A stretch of DNA of 31,696 bases from an uncultured Bacteroidia bacterium (lineage in GTDB: Bacteria > Bacteroidota > Bacteroidia > Bacteroidales > CAJPTX01). Below the pieces are notes generated by a model. That model searched no databases. It was not told the origin of the DNA and was given only the letters and a program-made list of their open reading frames with translations. This document shows, piece by piece, positions 9,001 to 17,559 of the stretch. The DNA lies in NCBI GenBank assembly GCA_938040915.1, contig CALHZE010000215.1:1-31696 (forward strand), given 5' to 3'. The position numbers and the translations under genes are program-made. Every line of letters starts with the position of its first letter. Position 1 is the first letter of the stretch.

Positions 9001-12000
9001 CTCTTGAGCTTGTTTCGAATGATTGCACGCTCGTCTCTTATGAGATCGCCCACGAAAAGGACGCATATGACGTCTATGTGAACCCCATCTCGTTTGTAGA
9101 AAGCAAGGAGAATTTGGGTGTTGAGACCTTTTCTTTTAATGTATCCAACAACACCTCGAAGGAGGTTCGCAATCTCCCCGTCAGTGTCTTGGTGGATGGT
9201 AACCTTGTTTATAGCTATTTGATTGACAAGCTTCCTTCCTTTGCAGATAAGTATATCGAGGTCAAGTATGACTTCTCTACGAAATCGCGTGATGGGCAGA
9301 AGTTTTATGTTGAAATACACGCAGAGCTAGAGGGGGATGCCGTTCCGAAGGATAATGTGAAGGGCTTTGAGGTGTATAACAAGGGGAATGTGGTCTTGAT
9401 GCCTCACAGCACGCGTACGCAATCTTTCTATGGCTTGACAGTTCCTGTAGAGGAAAAACGTACGGTAGAGGTTGATGAACCGGTGCTTTTCACTGACTTT
9501 GGGGGCGGGTTAGACGATTATCCCAAGCGCGAGTTTGCTACAATTTTATTCCGTCCTGCAGATGAGCGACATGTGATACAAATCGCTTTTGAGGAATATG
9601 ATTTGGCTTCCGTTGACTCTATTCGTATCTGGACGAACGTTGATGATTTGGGTATGGTCTCCTCTACACCTCCTACCCATGTTCTTAGAGGAAAGGGTTC
9701 TGCTCTTGTTATGTCGAATATTGGAGCTGGGACTGTTGCTGTGCGGATGGAAAAGCAGACCAATCCGTCAAAGACACGAAGTGGTTGGAAGGCTACGGTG
9801 AGTCAAGTTGAGCTCCCTGATTTGTGGGAATTGAAGAATTTCACATACGAGACTCTTAACAAGGAGACGCAGGATGAAAAGATATCGGTAGACTCTCTTC
9901 AAATTAAGGTCAACGTTTATGGTCAACAGAAAGACGAAGCAAGGCTTTATAATGTTCCGGTGACGGTGGAGGTAGATGGAAAGCCTTATTATATGGAGAT
10001 CCCAGAATTGGAAAGTCGCGACAACGAGATCCTGTTGCCAAAGATCTTTACTTTCCGTCGTCCGTACTATAAGAAAGTCCGTGTTACGCTCGGTTTTGAC
10101 GGTTATGTTGCTAATAACTCGAAACTCAATGATTTGGAACGTGACCTTGACCCAATAAAAGGGACGATCAAAGGTCCTTCTAACATGTATATTGACTCCA
10201 TGCGCGTGATAGGCGAAAAGAGAGTGCAGACATTCTACACAACTCAGCTCTTCTACCGTTTGGGGACGGAGGTGAAGTTCTATCTGAAGAGTCCGAACCT
10301 CTTGACATGCAATCTTGCTTATCGCCAGCGTCAAGTAGAGAATGGTGTTGAGATCGGCGAACCGCTCCTTCCGTTGGCCGCTCTTTTCCCAGCACGTCTG
10401 CGCATCTGGTTTGATTTTGTGGAAACCGAGGGTAAAATCTTTGAAGATGAAGCGCCAGAGTATTTTGAAATAGAAGTACCACAGCTTCACCCGAATAAAC
10501 TTAAGCCAGACGGTACGCAAAAGACAGAGAATGAAATCTATGAAGAGTCGCGTCCTTCGGAAATCCAAATCCCGATCGACTTTACGGAGTTTGCTACGAA
10601 ATACCCGAATGTGAAACTCACAGACTCGATGCGTTGTCGTATGCGTGTTGCTCTCTTTACGGATGAAAACTGGAAACAGTTCAAACAAGCCAAAAGCGTT
10701 GATTGGGGACAGGCATTTGATTGTACTGCGTTGCTCTTAGATCGAGAGAATCCTGTTGCGAATGATCTTGAGTTGCTTGGCTTGGAAGGGTTAAGCTCAG
10801 GACAGGGGCTCGGGGAACAGGAAATCAAGGTGAAGGTTCGTAACAATGGACTTCGTCCAGCGAAGAGTTATAACATCGCAGTGAAGCTGAACCGAGAGTT
10901 GTTTACGACGCAGAACTTTACCACAGAACTGCCCGCATTCGGAGGAGAGAAGACGGTTACTTTCTCCAAGAAAGTAGATATGTCAAAGCCGGGGGCTTAC
11001 CGTTTTGATGTCTCGTTGATTGATAAGGACGCTGTCGCTAAAAATGATAGTATAACGGAGCGTTATTATCATTACCCCGTTGCAACTGATGAGCTTTATT
11101 CGACTCATTGGGAGGGTAAGAAAGATGAGTGGTTTCAGATTCCAGATCTCGATAAAGCGAATGAGATTAAAGCTTCTATTACGGTCGAAGGATGGTGGAA
11201 GCTTGATGAGGCGCAGCATGTTTATCTTGTCAACTCCGATGGATTTAAGATGCGAGCACTCAGTAAGTCGACGCTCGGTTCGGACAATGGGCTTTACTTT
11301 GATTTCTTGGATGGAACGTCGTTCCGCACCAAGCGAGCAGTGCTCAAACCGGGTCAGTGGCAGCATATCTCGCTCTCTGTGAAGAGAGACTATCTCTCTA
11401 TGATTACGGGTAACGGCTTGGAGCTTACCTGTTTTGTGGATGGTCAAGAAGTAGAGATCGAAGGTGGGGGGCAGGGAGAGTACCGAATCATTTATATGAT
11501 CATAAACCAGAGCTTTAAGGGAGATATGGGCTTCTTCCGCATCTGGCACGGCTCGCGCTCTAAGGATGAGGTTGTGGCAGATATGTTCCGCAGCGTCCGT
11601 CGAGTAAATGGAGAATTGCCAAAGGATTGTCTCCTTGAGTATATGTTCAGAGAAGGTGTTTCGAACTGTGTGTCTTCTAATCAGAAGTGGCCGGGACAGT
11701 TGACTACCAATCGTCTGCCAGGGAATGCTGGGGTTACCGTAGAAAACTGTGTATGGCATCCGTTATCTGAGCTTGTAAGTAGTGTCTCCTCTGATGTGGC
11801 CGTCGCGCCCTCTACGTGGGAAAATGGTGTTAACAAGACGCTGAAGCTTACTGTAGGCGCTACGACAGATTTGTCAAAGGTGAAACTCAACTTCCAAGCC
11901 GCATGGGCTGGGACGGTTATCATGCAAGAAGGGAAAACAACGCCTGTGACTTCGGGTACGGTCTTAGATTTCTCGAATGCGAATCGCACGCTTGTGTTTA

Positions 12001-15000
12001 AGGCTCGCCGCGAAGGGTTGTTTGGAAAGGATATCGAACAAACATTCTCTGTGCGTCTTGTAGCGGACGCTTCGGCAGAGTGTAAACTCTTGCAAATCTC
12101 GTTGCTGGGAGCAGATAATAGCGGTTTGAAAACGGATCTCGTTATTTCGAACCCTGAGCAGACGATTGTCCTCTATCCGGAAAATGCGGATGGTAAAGAG
12201 TTTGATGCAACGAATGCTAAGTTGACAATCGATAATCTGTCAGACAACGCCACGCTCTTGTATCGTAAACAGAAGGCTGTTAAAGGCGGCAAGGTCGAAA
12301 TCGATCTCTCCACGCCACAGATTGTTACCGTGGTTGCCGAGAATGGGCGTGACTCGCGTTCGTATGTCTTAAAGCTCTCGCTGAATCAAAAGATCTCGTG
12401 GAGTACCGAAAAGATATCGCTGACCTACACGAATCAGCCCATGAGTTTAGATGCGGTTAGCTCGTCGAAATTGCCGTGTACTTATTACACGCGTGATGAG
12501 CGAGTGGCTGTGGTGAACGCCAAAGGCGAGTTGGTAACAGTCGGCGCAGGAGTTACGGAAGTCGTCGCAATGCAGATCGGCGATGCGCTTTATCAAGCAG
12601 CACCTGAGGTCTCTCGTATTGTCGAGGTGTCGCGTGTCCCCTTGACGATTAAGATGCTGCCTGCACAGATAACGCAAGGCGAAGAGTTGCCGGAATGGAG
12701 CTTTGAATATGACGGACTCGTATATCCGTCTCAGGGACAGGTATTTGAAACGCCTTATCGCGTGAAGCTTGCCGATGGGACTCTTTGGGATGAATCAATG
12801 AAGCCGCTTACACCAGGTGTCTATGAAGTATGGCCTGTTGATTATGTCGCTCCTTATGAGGCATTAGGATATACGGTCACGCGTCAGATCGGCGAATTGA
12901 AGGTAACTCGTCCGGAAGGAGCATTGACCGTTACGGTGCTGGTAAAGAATGAAAAAGATGAGGCGCTTGCGAATGCTACGGTGATTTGTGGGGATGATAC
13001 ATATGTCACTGATCAAGCAGGAGAAGTGAAAATCTCGTTGCTCCAAGCAGGAGAATATGACCTCATTGTCCGGAAGGAGGGGTATGCCTCTGAAATGAAG
13101 AAAGTGGAAGCGACTGCTAATCTCTCTGTAGAAGTGAAGCTCGTACCTCTTTCTGTCGTGTTGACCTACACAGCGGACGCGAATGGTCTTATCCAAGGTC
13201 GGGCAACACAGCGTCTCGAGAAGGGAGGGACAGGCTCACTTGTGATCGCATTCCCGCGTCCTGGATTCCAATTTGCACAGTGGAGTGACGGGAATAAGAA
13301 TGCTGTGCGTCAAGACAAAGAGGTCGTGGAGAATAAAACCTTTACTGCGACTTTTGAGCCAGCGACCTATACGCTCACTTACCAAGTCTCTGTTGGAGGC
13401 GAGTTTGAAAGTGGTATGGCGATACAAAAGGGTATCGTGTTAGGCTCGGCAGGAGCTCCCGTCAAGGTAAAGGCTAAGAAGGGATATCTCTTTGTCGGGT
13501 GGTCTGACAATGTGACAACACCGGAGCGTTCCGAGTCAGACGTCCGTGCAAACATGACTTTTACCGCAGAGTTCTTGCCTATTTACCCATTAACTTATAG
13601 TCAGGCGTTTGACGGAGACGAGGCTGAGTTTAAGCTTTGGGGATATCCAAAGAATTCAGATGGCTTGCATTGGACGAAGGTATCACGGCGACGGTTTGTT
13701 GCTTCTGAAGAGAATGCGAAGGGTTTTGTTATGGGCTTTGAACAAGGGTTAGGTATGAAAATACCGATTGAGCTTATCACCCCTTACCTTTCGTTAGCAG
13801 ATCGTCCGGCGACCTCTGTGGTAAAACTCTCTTTCACGCTTTTGCAAGCAAAGCTTTCTCAAAAGAATTCGAATGGCGAGGATGGTATTCACACTTCGGT
13901 TGAGTATGCGATCAATGGTGGAGAATGGATAGCGTTGAAGAACTTGGACGACATCTCTGAACAGAAGAGTACGGTAACCTGTGAAGTTGAAGCAGCAAAG
14001 CTTGTTGGAGCACAGTCGATCCGTTTCCGTTGGCTTTATAATTCCGAGTTCACGCAGCGGAAAGATAAAGTGGCTATTGATGACGTGTCGATCTCTTACG
14101 AACCAGCGCCTGCTGTGCCGACGGTGGTGTTGGAATATTTGGCAGCTCACCATGGCTCAATAAAGGTAGAGGGTGATCCTGTCTCATATAAGGAGTTCTT
14201 TACGACAACGTTGAGTGGAACGGAGGGTGTCGCTGTTATCCCGACCCCAGATGAAGGCTATGAGTTTGATAAGTGGTCTGACGAAAAGAAGGCGAACCCG
14301 CGTAAGGATAAATCTGCGGTGCGCGTGACGGCGAAGTTCGTTAAGAAACAGTTGGAAAAAGGGACGGCATTGTATCTCTGTGAAGAGTTGAAAAAGGAAG
14401 ACGGAGAGACGGTAACGAATGGGATTATTCAAGGTTTGCCAGTGCAGGAAGTTGAGATTGGCAAGCGCACTTCGATAGTTGTCGCAAAAGGCAAGCCGGG
14501 ATTTGCTTTCTTAGAGTGGAGTGATGGTTTGAAGACAGCAGCACGTTCGGATGTCATGACCGCCGAGGGAATTGAAGTTACTGCGAAGTTCGCTCAGGAG
14601 TTTGTCTTGAAGTATACCGTGGCTAAGAGAGGTTCGGGTGTTATCGATGGAGGTCTGACCGAACAGCACATCTTGGGTGGTCAGGATGGAGAACTCGTAG
14701 TAGCGAAGCCAGCTCCACACTATCACTTCGTTTCATGGAGTGATGGGGTGACAACGCCAGAGCGTCAGGAAAAGAATGTCTTAGAAGATAAGACGTTTAC
14801 CGCAACCTTTGAATTGGATGCTTACCGAGTGACGCTGCTTAACGAGGGCGAAGGTGAAATCCATCTCAAGGAAATCATTATCAACGTTACCAAGGATAAG
14901 GATGGTAATGATGTTGAAACGCGCGAAGAGCGTGAGATATCTGAAGAAGAATTGTCGCATATCCCCTATGGGACTCGGATACAAGTGACGGTCGTAGCGC

Positions 15001-15620
15001 CGAAGCCGTGGGCTGTGTCTTCTATCCTTGCTATTGCTGGCATGAACCGTCAAGACATCTCGGCGGCGCGAGAATATGTAGTTCGTTCGAACGTGAGTAT
15101 CGTAGCGAAGCTTGATCGCCCAGAGGGTAAATTTATCGTAACTCTTGAAGCTGTCGGGGATGGTACTCTCGAAATAGAGAACTATGACGAGGATATGCTC
15201 CGCGAGGTAGAAACAGGAACGGAGCTCCGCGTGATTGCGACACCGAAGAATGCTGAGTATGTGCTTAAGAGCCTCAAGGCGGGCGACAAGGATATACTCG
15301 CTTCGAAGGTCGTGACTGTTGAGAGCGATGTTACGGTTACAGCAGTCTTTGAAAAGAAGGCTACGCCTGTAGAAGATGCTGTGTTTGCCCAAGTTGTAGT
15401 TGCTCCGAATCCGTTCGAATCACAACTTGTGGTGAGGGGAACGTCTGGTCACTTGCGTGGTTACGAACTCGTGGACGTTACTGGTAAGTCAGTGCGTAGT
15501 GGGGTTATAACCTCGGATGAGGAGGTAATAGAGACCTCGACGCTTAACGCTGGCATCTATATGTTGCGTTTGACGGCGCAAAACGGTGCAGTGAAGGCGG
15601 TTAAGGTGGTCAAACACTAA
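6066..15620 (+). CDS. Giant S8 subtilisin-like protease/adhesin with T9SS C-terminal sorting domain
   Basis: The 3184-residue secreted protein starts with a signal peptide (cleavage likely after SLWA, residue 19) and a propeptide-like region to ~215. The S8 catalytic domain spans ~230-515. It has Asp241 (GVWDGNV), His269 (HGMHVTG), oxyanion Asn373 (AAGNEGG) and Ser449 (TGTSMACP), so it should be active. A P-domain-like beta-sandwich follows (~526-642), then a fibronectin III-like segment (~732-820), CARDB-like domains (~1007-1105 and ~1560-1680), a LamG-like domain (~1695-1830), a BIG2-like segment (~2110-2185), an MBG-like segment (~2190-2282) and a carboxypeptidase-regulatory-like domain (~2285-2359). 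Divergent InlB B-repeats occupy ~2364-3098, interrupted at ~2508-2680 by a jelly-roll-like insert. The end (A3113-P-N-P to residue 3184) is a T9SS sorting domain, so the protein is probably attached to or released from the cell surface. Domain edges are approximate. Confidence 0.9.
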   Translation: MKKVVLVVGLLCLVVSLWAQEPIRFGRQSVYLEANVQPKTRSGHQTSSLELGLPSGDRLNVLVQFSGALRHEALEKQGIRLHDYVGSNAYFATIKPGLRASDFVGTGLRAVTSIKGEWKLADEILSDHIPEYAQDGENVALSLFWFPTVDWAWVKDYLTAHRIKFSSGSDIFHNVQISLPKGQVRGLAAEEWVQTVALKDAPKELSNRWGSRLHGAAQLRRPYSEGGLELTGKGVRVGVWDGNVAPHVDYGDRYHCLEFETSLASTGAHGMHVTGTIMGSGLLEENGRGMAPGVEVWTNNFNVSSNGKVVAVEMFEVWDEHKISLTNNSYGLSYARNCDAYEELSYSTYSSEPAIDLLCNEVPTLTHVFAAGNEGGFCRKVNRAGYGSVTHRAKNPIYVGNMTHLAAIETSSSRGPADDGRLFPTITTRGDQVYSTVDEQQYQGMTGTSMACPTVTGHLALLTERYQQLHGGVTPTNNLLKALIANTARDEGRKGPDYDYGFGSLETQNAVKAMELGWYKQDTIRFNETSKSYDISVPEGTKKFRAMIAWNDPVAIKQYAHGEKALINDLDLSVEFSGQTVLAYALDGKDPQSLATKSGNHLDPIEQVEIENPSAGVYKLNVTADIRQGGRQGYTLTWYFDEEKPEMVSPLPGEKYHPGEYILLNVKNMEGRDLNVELSYDGGKSYISLGNKTKRALLVIPDDAPITKEALLRVTDEKSNVLIMQRPFVIMPQVKDVKIIESDCSADGWTLTWKPIPGVKSYNVLKGDIKKGEYKVIGNVTQNLYDIPASDIDPTYTIFAVAGVGEGGFSGQRSSGVIAKSVLSHTITEAQLPYEDSFIGYPLKNVQFELGKNLKFERSETPVSGGLPKGSMLLSIQGQKRAKDWSHPFDNRDNVAAFKLCKLDLSGVDKSRKLFFTAYGLLKFDKQSSAAQLRLVANGKAVNNVLGQPAYLADNADHSYAWDISEYAGSVVSLSLETALELVSNDCTLVSYEIAHEKDAYDVYVNPISFVESKENLGVETFSFNVSNNTSKEVRNLPVSVLVDGNLVYSYLIDKLPSFADKYIEVKYDFSTKSRDGQKFYVEIHAELEGDAVPKDNVKGFEVYNKGNVVLMPHSTRTQSFYGLTVPVEEKRTVEVDEPVLFTDFGGGLDDYPKREFATILFRPADERHVIQIAFEEYDLASVDSIRIWTNVDDLGMVSSTPPTHVLRGKGSALVMSNIGAGTVAVRMEKQTNPSKTRSGWKATVSQVELPDLWELKNFTYETLNKETQDEKISVDSLQIKVNVYGQQKDEARLYNVPVTVEVDGKPYYMEIPELESRDNEILLPKIFTFRRPYYKKVRVTLGFDGYVANNSKLNDLERDLDPIKGTIKGPSNMYIDSMRVIGEKRVQTFYTTQLFYRLGTEVKFYLKSPNLLTCNLAYRQRQVENGVEIGEPLLPLAALFPARLRIWFDFVETEGKIFEDEAPEYFEIEVPQLHPNKLKPDGTQKTENEIYEESRPSEIQIPIDFTEFATKYPNVKLTDSMRCRMRVALFTDENWKQFKQAKSVDWGQAFDCTALLLDRENPVANDLELLGLEGLSSGQGLGEQEIKVKVRNNGLRPAKSYNIAVKLNRELFTTQNFTTELPAFGGEKTVTFSKKVDMSKPGAYRFDVSLIDKDAVAKNDSITERYYHYPVATDELYSTHWEGKKDEWFQIPDLDKANEIKASITVEGWWKLDEAQHVYLVNSDGFKMRALSKSTLGSDNGLYFDFLDGTSFRTKRAVLKPGQWQHISLSVKRDYLSMITGNGLELTCFVDGQEVEIEGGGQGEYRIIYMIINQSFKGDMGFFRIWHGSRSKDEVVADMFRSVRRVNGELPKDCLLEYMFREGVSNCVSSNQKWPGQLTTNRLPGNAGVTVENCVWHPLSELVSSVSSDVAVAPSTWENGVNKTLKLTVGATTDLSKVKLNFQAAWAGTVIMQEGKTTPVTSGTVLDFSNANRTLVFKARREGLFGKDIEQTFSVRLVADASAECKLLQISLLGADNSGLKTDLVISNPEQTIVLYPENADGKEFDATNAKLTIDNLSDNATLLYRKQKAVKGGKVEIDLSTPQIVTVVAENGRDSRSYVLKLSLNQKISWSTEKISLTYTNQPMSLDAVSSSKLPCTYYTRDERVAVVNAKGELVTVGAGVTEVVAMQIGDALYQAAPEVSRIVEVSRVPLTIKMLPAQITQGEELPEWSFEYDGLVYPSQGQVFETPYRVKLADGTLWDESMKPLTPGVYEVWPVDYVAPYEALGYTVTRQIGELKVTRPEGALTVTVLVKNEKDEALANATVICGDDTYVTDQAGEVKISLLQAGEYDLIVRKEGYASEMKKVEATANLSVEVKLVPLSVVLTYTADANGLIQGRATQRLEKGGTGSLVIAFPRPGFQFAQWSDGNKNAVRQDKEVVENKTFTATFEPATYTLTYQVSVGGEFESGMAIQKGIVLGSAGAPVKVKAKKGYLFVGWSDNVTTPERSESDVRANMTFTAEFLPIYPLTYSQAFDGDEAEFKLWGYPKNSDGLHWTKVSRRRFVASEENAKGFVMGFEQGLGMKIPIELITPYLSLADRPATSVVKLSFTLLQAKLSQKNSNGEDGIHTSVEYAINGGEWIALKNLDDISEQKSTVTCEVEAAKLVGAQSIRFRWLYNSEFTQRKDKVAIDDVSISYEPAPAVPTVVLEYLAAHHGSIKVEGDPVSYKEFFTTTLSGTEGVAVIPTPDEGYEFDKWSDEKKANPRKDKSAVRVTAKFVKKQLEKGTALYLCEELKKEDGETVTNGIIQGLPVQEVEIGKRTSIVVAKGKPGFAFLEWSDGLKTAARSDVMTAEGIEVTAKFAQEFVLKYTVAKRGSGVIDGGLTEQHILGGQDGELVVAKPAPHYHFVSWSDGVTTPERQEKNVLEDKTFTATFELDAYRVTLLNEGEGEIHLKEIIINVTKDKDGNDVETREEREISEEELSHIPYGTRIQVTVVAPKPWAVSSILAIAGMNRQDISAAREYVVRSNVSIVAKLDRPEGKFIVTLEAVGDGTLEIENYDEDMLREVETGTELRVIATPKNAEYVLKSLKAGDKDILASKVVTVESDVTVTAVFEKKATPVEDAVFAQVVVAPNPFESQLVVRGTSGHLRGYELVDVTGKSVRSGVITSDEEVIETSTLNAGIYMLRLTAQNGAVKAVKVVKH
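13156..15360 (+). repeat. Divergent InlB B-type repeats in the giant protease
   Basis: Within residues ~2364-3098 a ~70-residue unit recurs, marked by a WSD core at W2406, W2479, W2737, W2818 and W2891. After the core comes a polar stretch ending in an Arg-Glu or Arg-Asp pair, then a strand of the type FTATFE or VTAKF. Two more C-terminal units keep the strand pattern but lose the WSD core. A jelly-roll-like insert (~2508-2680) separates units two and three. The copies are diverged at DNA level, so they are old, not a recent expansion. Confidence 0.75.
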
Positions 15621-15665
15621 AACCAAAAAGAAGGGCGGTTATAATCGAACGTAGCCGCTTTTAAG

Positions 15666-15708
15666 AAAAAGGGCGCAGCTGAGTATAAAACTCAGTTGCG
15701 CCCTTTTT
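15666..15708 (+). terminator. Strong intrinsic terminator after the giant protease, probably bidirectional
   Basis: A 19-bp stem (15666-15684 against 15690-15708) contains a single G-U wobble, has the 5-nt loop ATAAA, and is flanked by AAAAA on the left and TTTTT on the right. The A and T runs allow it to work from either strand, so it closes the protease transcript and could also stop read-through from pyrE. Confidence 0.9.
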
Positions 15709-15764
15709 ATGACGCTCGTGGTTGTGTCGCGAGAATGGTAATGATGAATCTGAGGGGGAAAAGA

Positions 15765-15808
15765 AACTGCGTACTCCTTTCCTTAAAAAGAGAAAGGTGT
15801 ACGCAGTT
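15765..15808 (-). terminator. Terminator-like hairpin after the SRPBCC gene (minus strand)
   Basis: A 17-nt stem (15765-15781 against 15792-15808) with one internal mismatch and a 10-nt AT-rich loop lies 36 nt past the SRPBCC stop. On the minus strand it is followed by TCTTTTCCCC, a modest T-tract. It is the natural end of the pyrE-SRPBCC transcript. Confidence 0.7.
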
Positions 15809-15843
15809 CTTGATTGTAACAGCGCCTTAGATAGTGGTGTGCT

Positions 15844-16248
15844 CTAATTTCGTGCTAACATTTCGGCTATCTGATCCACGCCTGTTTGTACTTTACTTTT
15901 GACAAGGATTTTCAGAAGCTTAGGCACGTCGATATGAACGGTGACACGGATGTATGTCCCATCCTCAACCTCTTTGAACTGTAGCCACATTGTGAACGAG
16001 AAGGGACGTCCCGTAGCGTCTCGGAGTTTGATGGTTTTGTTCGGTTCGCGATCGACGATCTCAATGCCCATCTCCATCCCTTTAGGGTCTTTGAACACGT
16101 AGCGATCTGGGGTTATTTCCACAACCTCTATCTTGTCAGTGCTACTCTGAGCTAGCATTTGCCCGATACCGCTCAGGTCAGAATAGCGCTCAAAGAGCGT
16201 ACGTGCACTGTGTACACTCTTGGTAATCTTACTTTCGTATTTTTGCAT
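15844..16248 (-). CDS. SRPBCC family protein
   Basis: The 134-residue cytosolic protein has the pattern of the START/SRPBCC lipid-binding-like fold. It has an N-terminal strand (YESKITKSV), the helix HSARTLFERYSDLSGIGQML, alternating strands (DRYVFKDPKGMEMGIEIVD, TYIRVTVHIDVPK) and a long closing C-terminal helix. No catalytic residues are obvious. Its start lies 10 nt after the pyrE stop on the same strand, so the two are cotranscribed. From memory, this pyrE partner recurs in Bacteroidota. The ligand is unknown. Confidence 0.8.
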   Translation of the reverse strand: MQKYESKITKSVHSARTLFERYSDLSGIGQMLAQSSTDKIEVVEITPDRYVFKDPKGMEMGIEIVDREPNKTIKLRDATGRPFSFTMWLQFKEVEDGTYIRVTVHIDVPKLLKILVKSKVQTGVDQIAEMLARN

Positions 16249-16258
16249 TGTCGCTCGC

Positions 16259-16885
16259 TTAGCGTCCCCACGTCTCGGGATGTTCGCGCCATTCGCTCAA
16301 GCGCGCTTCTTCTTCTGCAGAGAGTTTGCCCTTTGACTTTAAAAGGGAAAGTAATTGTGGGTAGGTTGCCAATGCCTCAAAGTCTACGTTGGCGTCTCTC
16401 ATAGCGCGTTCGGCTTGTGGAAAGGCGTAGGTAAAGATGGAGACCATCCCGAGTACTTCTGCCCCGATGTTGCGGAGTGCGTCGACGGCCTTAAGGCTAC
16501 TCCCGCCGGTGGAAACCAAGTCTTCGATTACGACCACGCGTTCGCCTTGGGTTACGCGTCCCTCGACCTGATTTTCTAATCCGTGGTCTTTCGCTTTGGG
16601 ACGGACGTAGGCAAACGGGAGACGCTCGGCTTGCGCTACGATAGCCCCCATGGGGAGTGCTCCTGTCGCCACGGCTACGATACTTCCGATATCCGAATAT
16701 TTGCGGGCAAGCACTTTTTGCATTTCCGCACAAATAATTTCCCTAGCTTCGTAGGAAGAAAGCGCTAGCCGGTTATCGCAATAAATGGGTGATAACCAGC
16801 CAGAAGCCCATTCAAAAGGGGTCGTATTAGAGAGATGTATAGCCCCGAGCTCGAGTAGAATCTCTAATAAATTGGTGTTCTCCAT
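16259..16885 (-). CDS. pyrE: Orotate phosphoribosyltransferase
   Basis: The 208-residue enzyme joins orotate and PRPP to give orotidine 5'-phosphate in de novo pyrimidine synthesis. The PRPP-binding motif VVVIEDLVSTGGSS is at residues 117-130, the catalytic-loop region RPKAKDHG at ~95-102, and the N-terminal substrate segment SGWLSPIYCDNR is conserved. Length is typical. The ATG occupies 16885-16883 and overlaps the start codon of the divergent NUDIX gene, so its promoter must lie inside that gene. A weak minus-strand match to a -7 element (TAATCTTG, plus coordinates 16916-16923) is present there. The gene is first in a two-gene transcript with the SRPBCC gene. Confidence 0.95.
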   Translation of the reverse strand: MENTNLLEILLELGAIHLSNTTPFEWASGWLSPIYCDNRLALSSYEAREIICAEMQKVLARKYSDIGSIVAVATGALPMGAIVAQAERLPFAYVRPKAKDHGLENQVEGRVTQGERVVVIEDLVSTGGSSLKAVDALRNIGAEVLGMVSIFTYAFPQAERAMRDANVDFEALATYPQLLSLLKSKGKLSAEEEARLSEWREHPETWGR

Positions 16886-17555
16886 GTCTTATCCGATAAT
16901 TTTTGCCTCCGATACCAAGATTAACCTCCTTACGGAGATGCCAGATCCCCCCCTTCAAGGCGAGGCGACTTTTTTTCACAGCTCTCTTGTCGGAGATGAA
17001 AGCATGGCAAAGATATTAAACATTCTACTCGATAGCTCTGCGGCGAAAGAGGCGCAGTATATAGCCCCCCGTGATGCCAATATAGCGCCAGTGTCGATCT
17101 CCTATATCAAAGAGGCTTTTTTACCCTCCTTTGTGCGTATCAATGCGGCTGGGGGGATTATCGTTTCGCCCGAGGAAAAGTATCTCTTTATCGCCCGCAA
17201 TAATTACTGGGATCTTCCTAAGGGGAAGCTCGAAGCGGGGGAGACCTTTGTGGAGGCCGCCCTCCGTGAGGTGAGAGAGGAAACGGGAGTGACTGACCTT
17301 AACATCGTCGGAGAGGCGACCTCCACGTGGCACATCTACTTTCACCCCACACACGAGCGACCGATGCTTAAAAAGACCCGATGGTTTATCATGCGTGCCG
17401 CTTCGGAGGAGAAGCTCACTCCGCAACTCGAGGAGGGGATAAAGGAAGCGCTTTGGCTGCCCTATGAGGACGCTATCGAAGTACTGCCGAATGCTTACCG
17501 TTCGATAAGGCAGGTATTTCTCGAAGTAACGGAACATGAACGCCTAATACTATAA
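16884..17555 (+). CDS. NUDIX hydrolase
   Basis: The 223-residue protein contains a complete Nudix box at residues 114-136: G114-x5-E120, then REVREETGV, matching Gx5Ex7REUxEExGU. It should hydrolyse a nucleoside diphosphate linked to another moiety in a Mg2+-dependent reaction. The ~100 residues before the Nudix domain form an extension of unrecognised fold. I chose the ATG at 16884 (MSYPII). A longer in-frame extension to 16785 runs antisense through pyrE and has no protein-like character. The CATG at 16883-16886 therefore gives both this start and the pyrE start. The porin-like gene follows after 4 nt. The substrate cannot be read from sequence. Confidence 0.85.
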   Translation: MSYPIIFASDTKINLLTEMPDPPLQGEATFFHSSLVGDESMAKILNILLDSSAAKEAQYIAPRDANIAPVSISYIKEAFLPSFVRINAAGGIIVSPEEKYLFIARNNYWDLPKGKLEAGETFVEAALREVREETGVTDLNIVGEATSTWHIYFHPTHERPMLKKTRWFIMRAASEEKLTPQLEEGIKEALWLPYEDAIEVLPNAYRSIRQVFLEVTEHERLIL

Positions 17556-17559
17556 GACT

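Noticed and set aside
9768..10688. A 306-codon open frame on the minus strand inside the giant protease gene
   Set aside because: It lies wholly antisense to a convincing gene, its translation is rich in Arg, His, Phe and Leu without any domain pattern, and it has no promoter or start signal. The same applies to the minus-strand frame at 7038-7868.
16785..16883. A 33-codon N-terminal extension of the NUDIX protein
   Set aside because: It is antisense to the 5' end of pyrE, has no protein-like pattern, and a good ATG exists at 16884.
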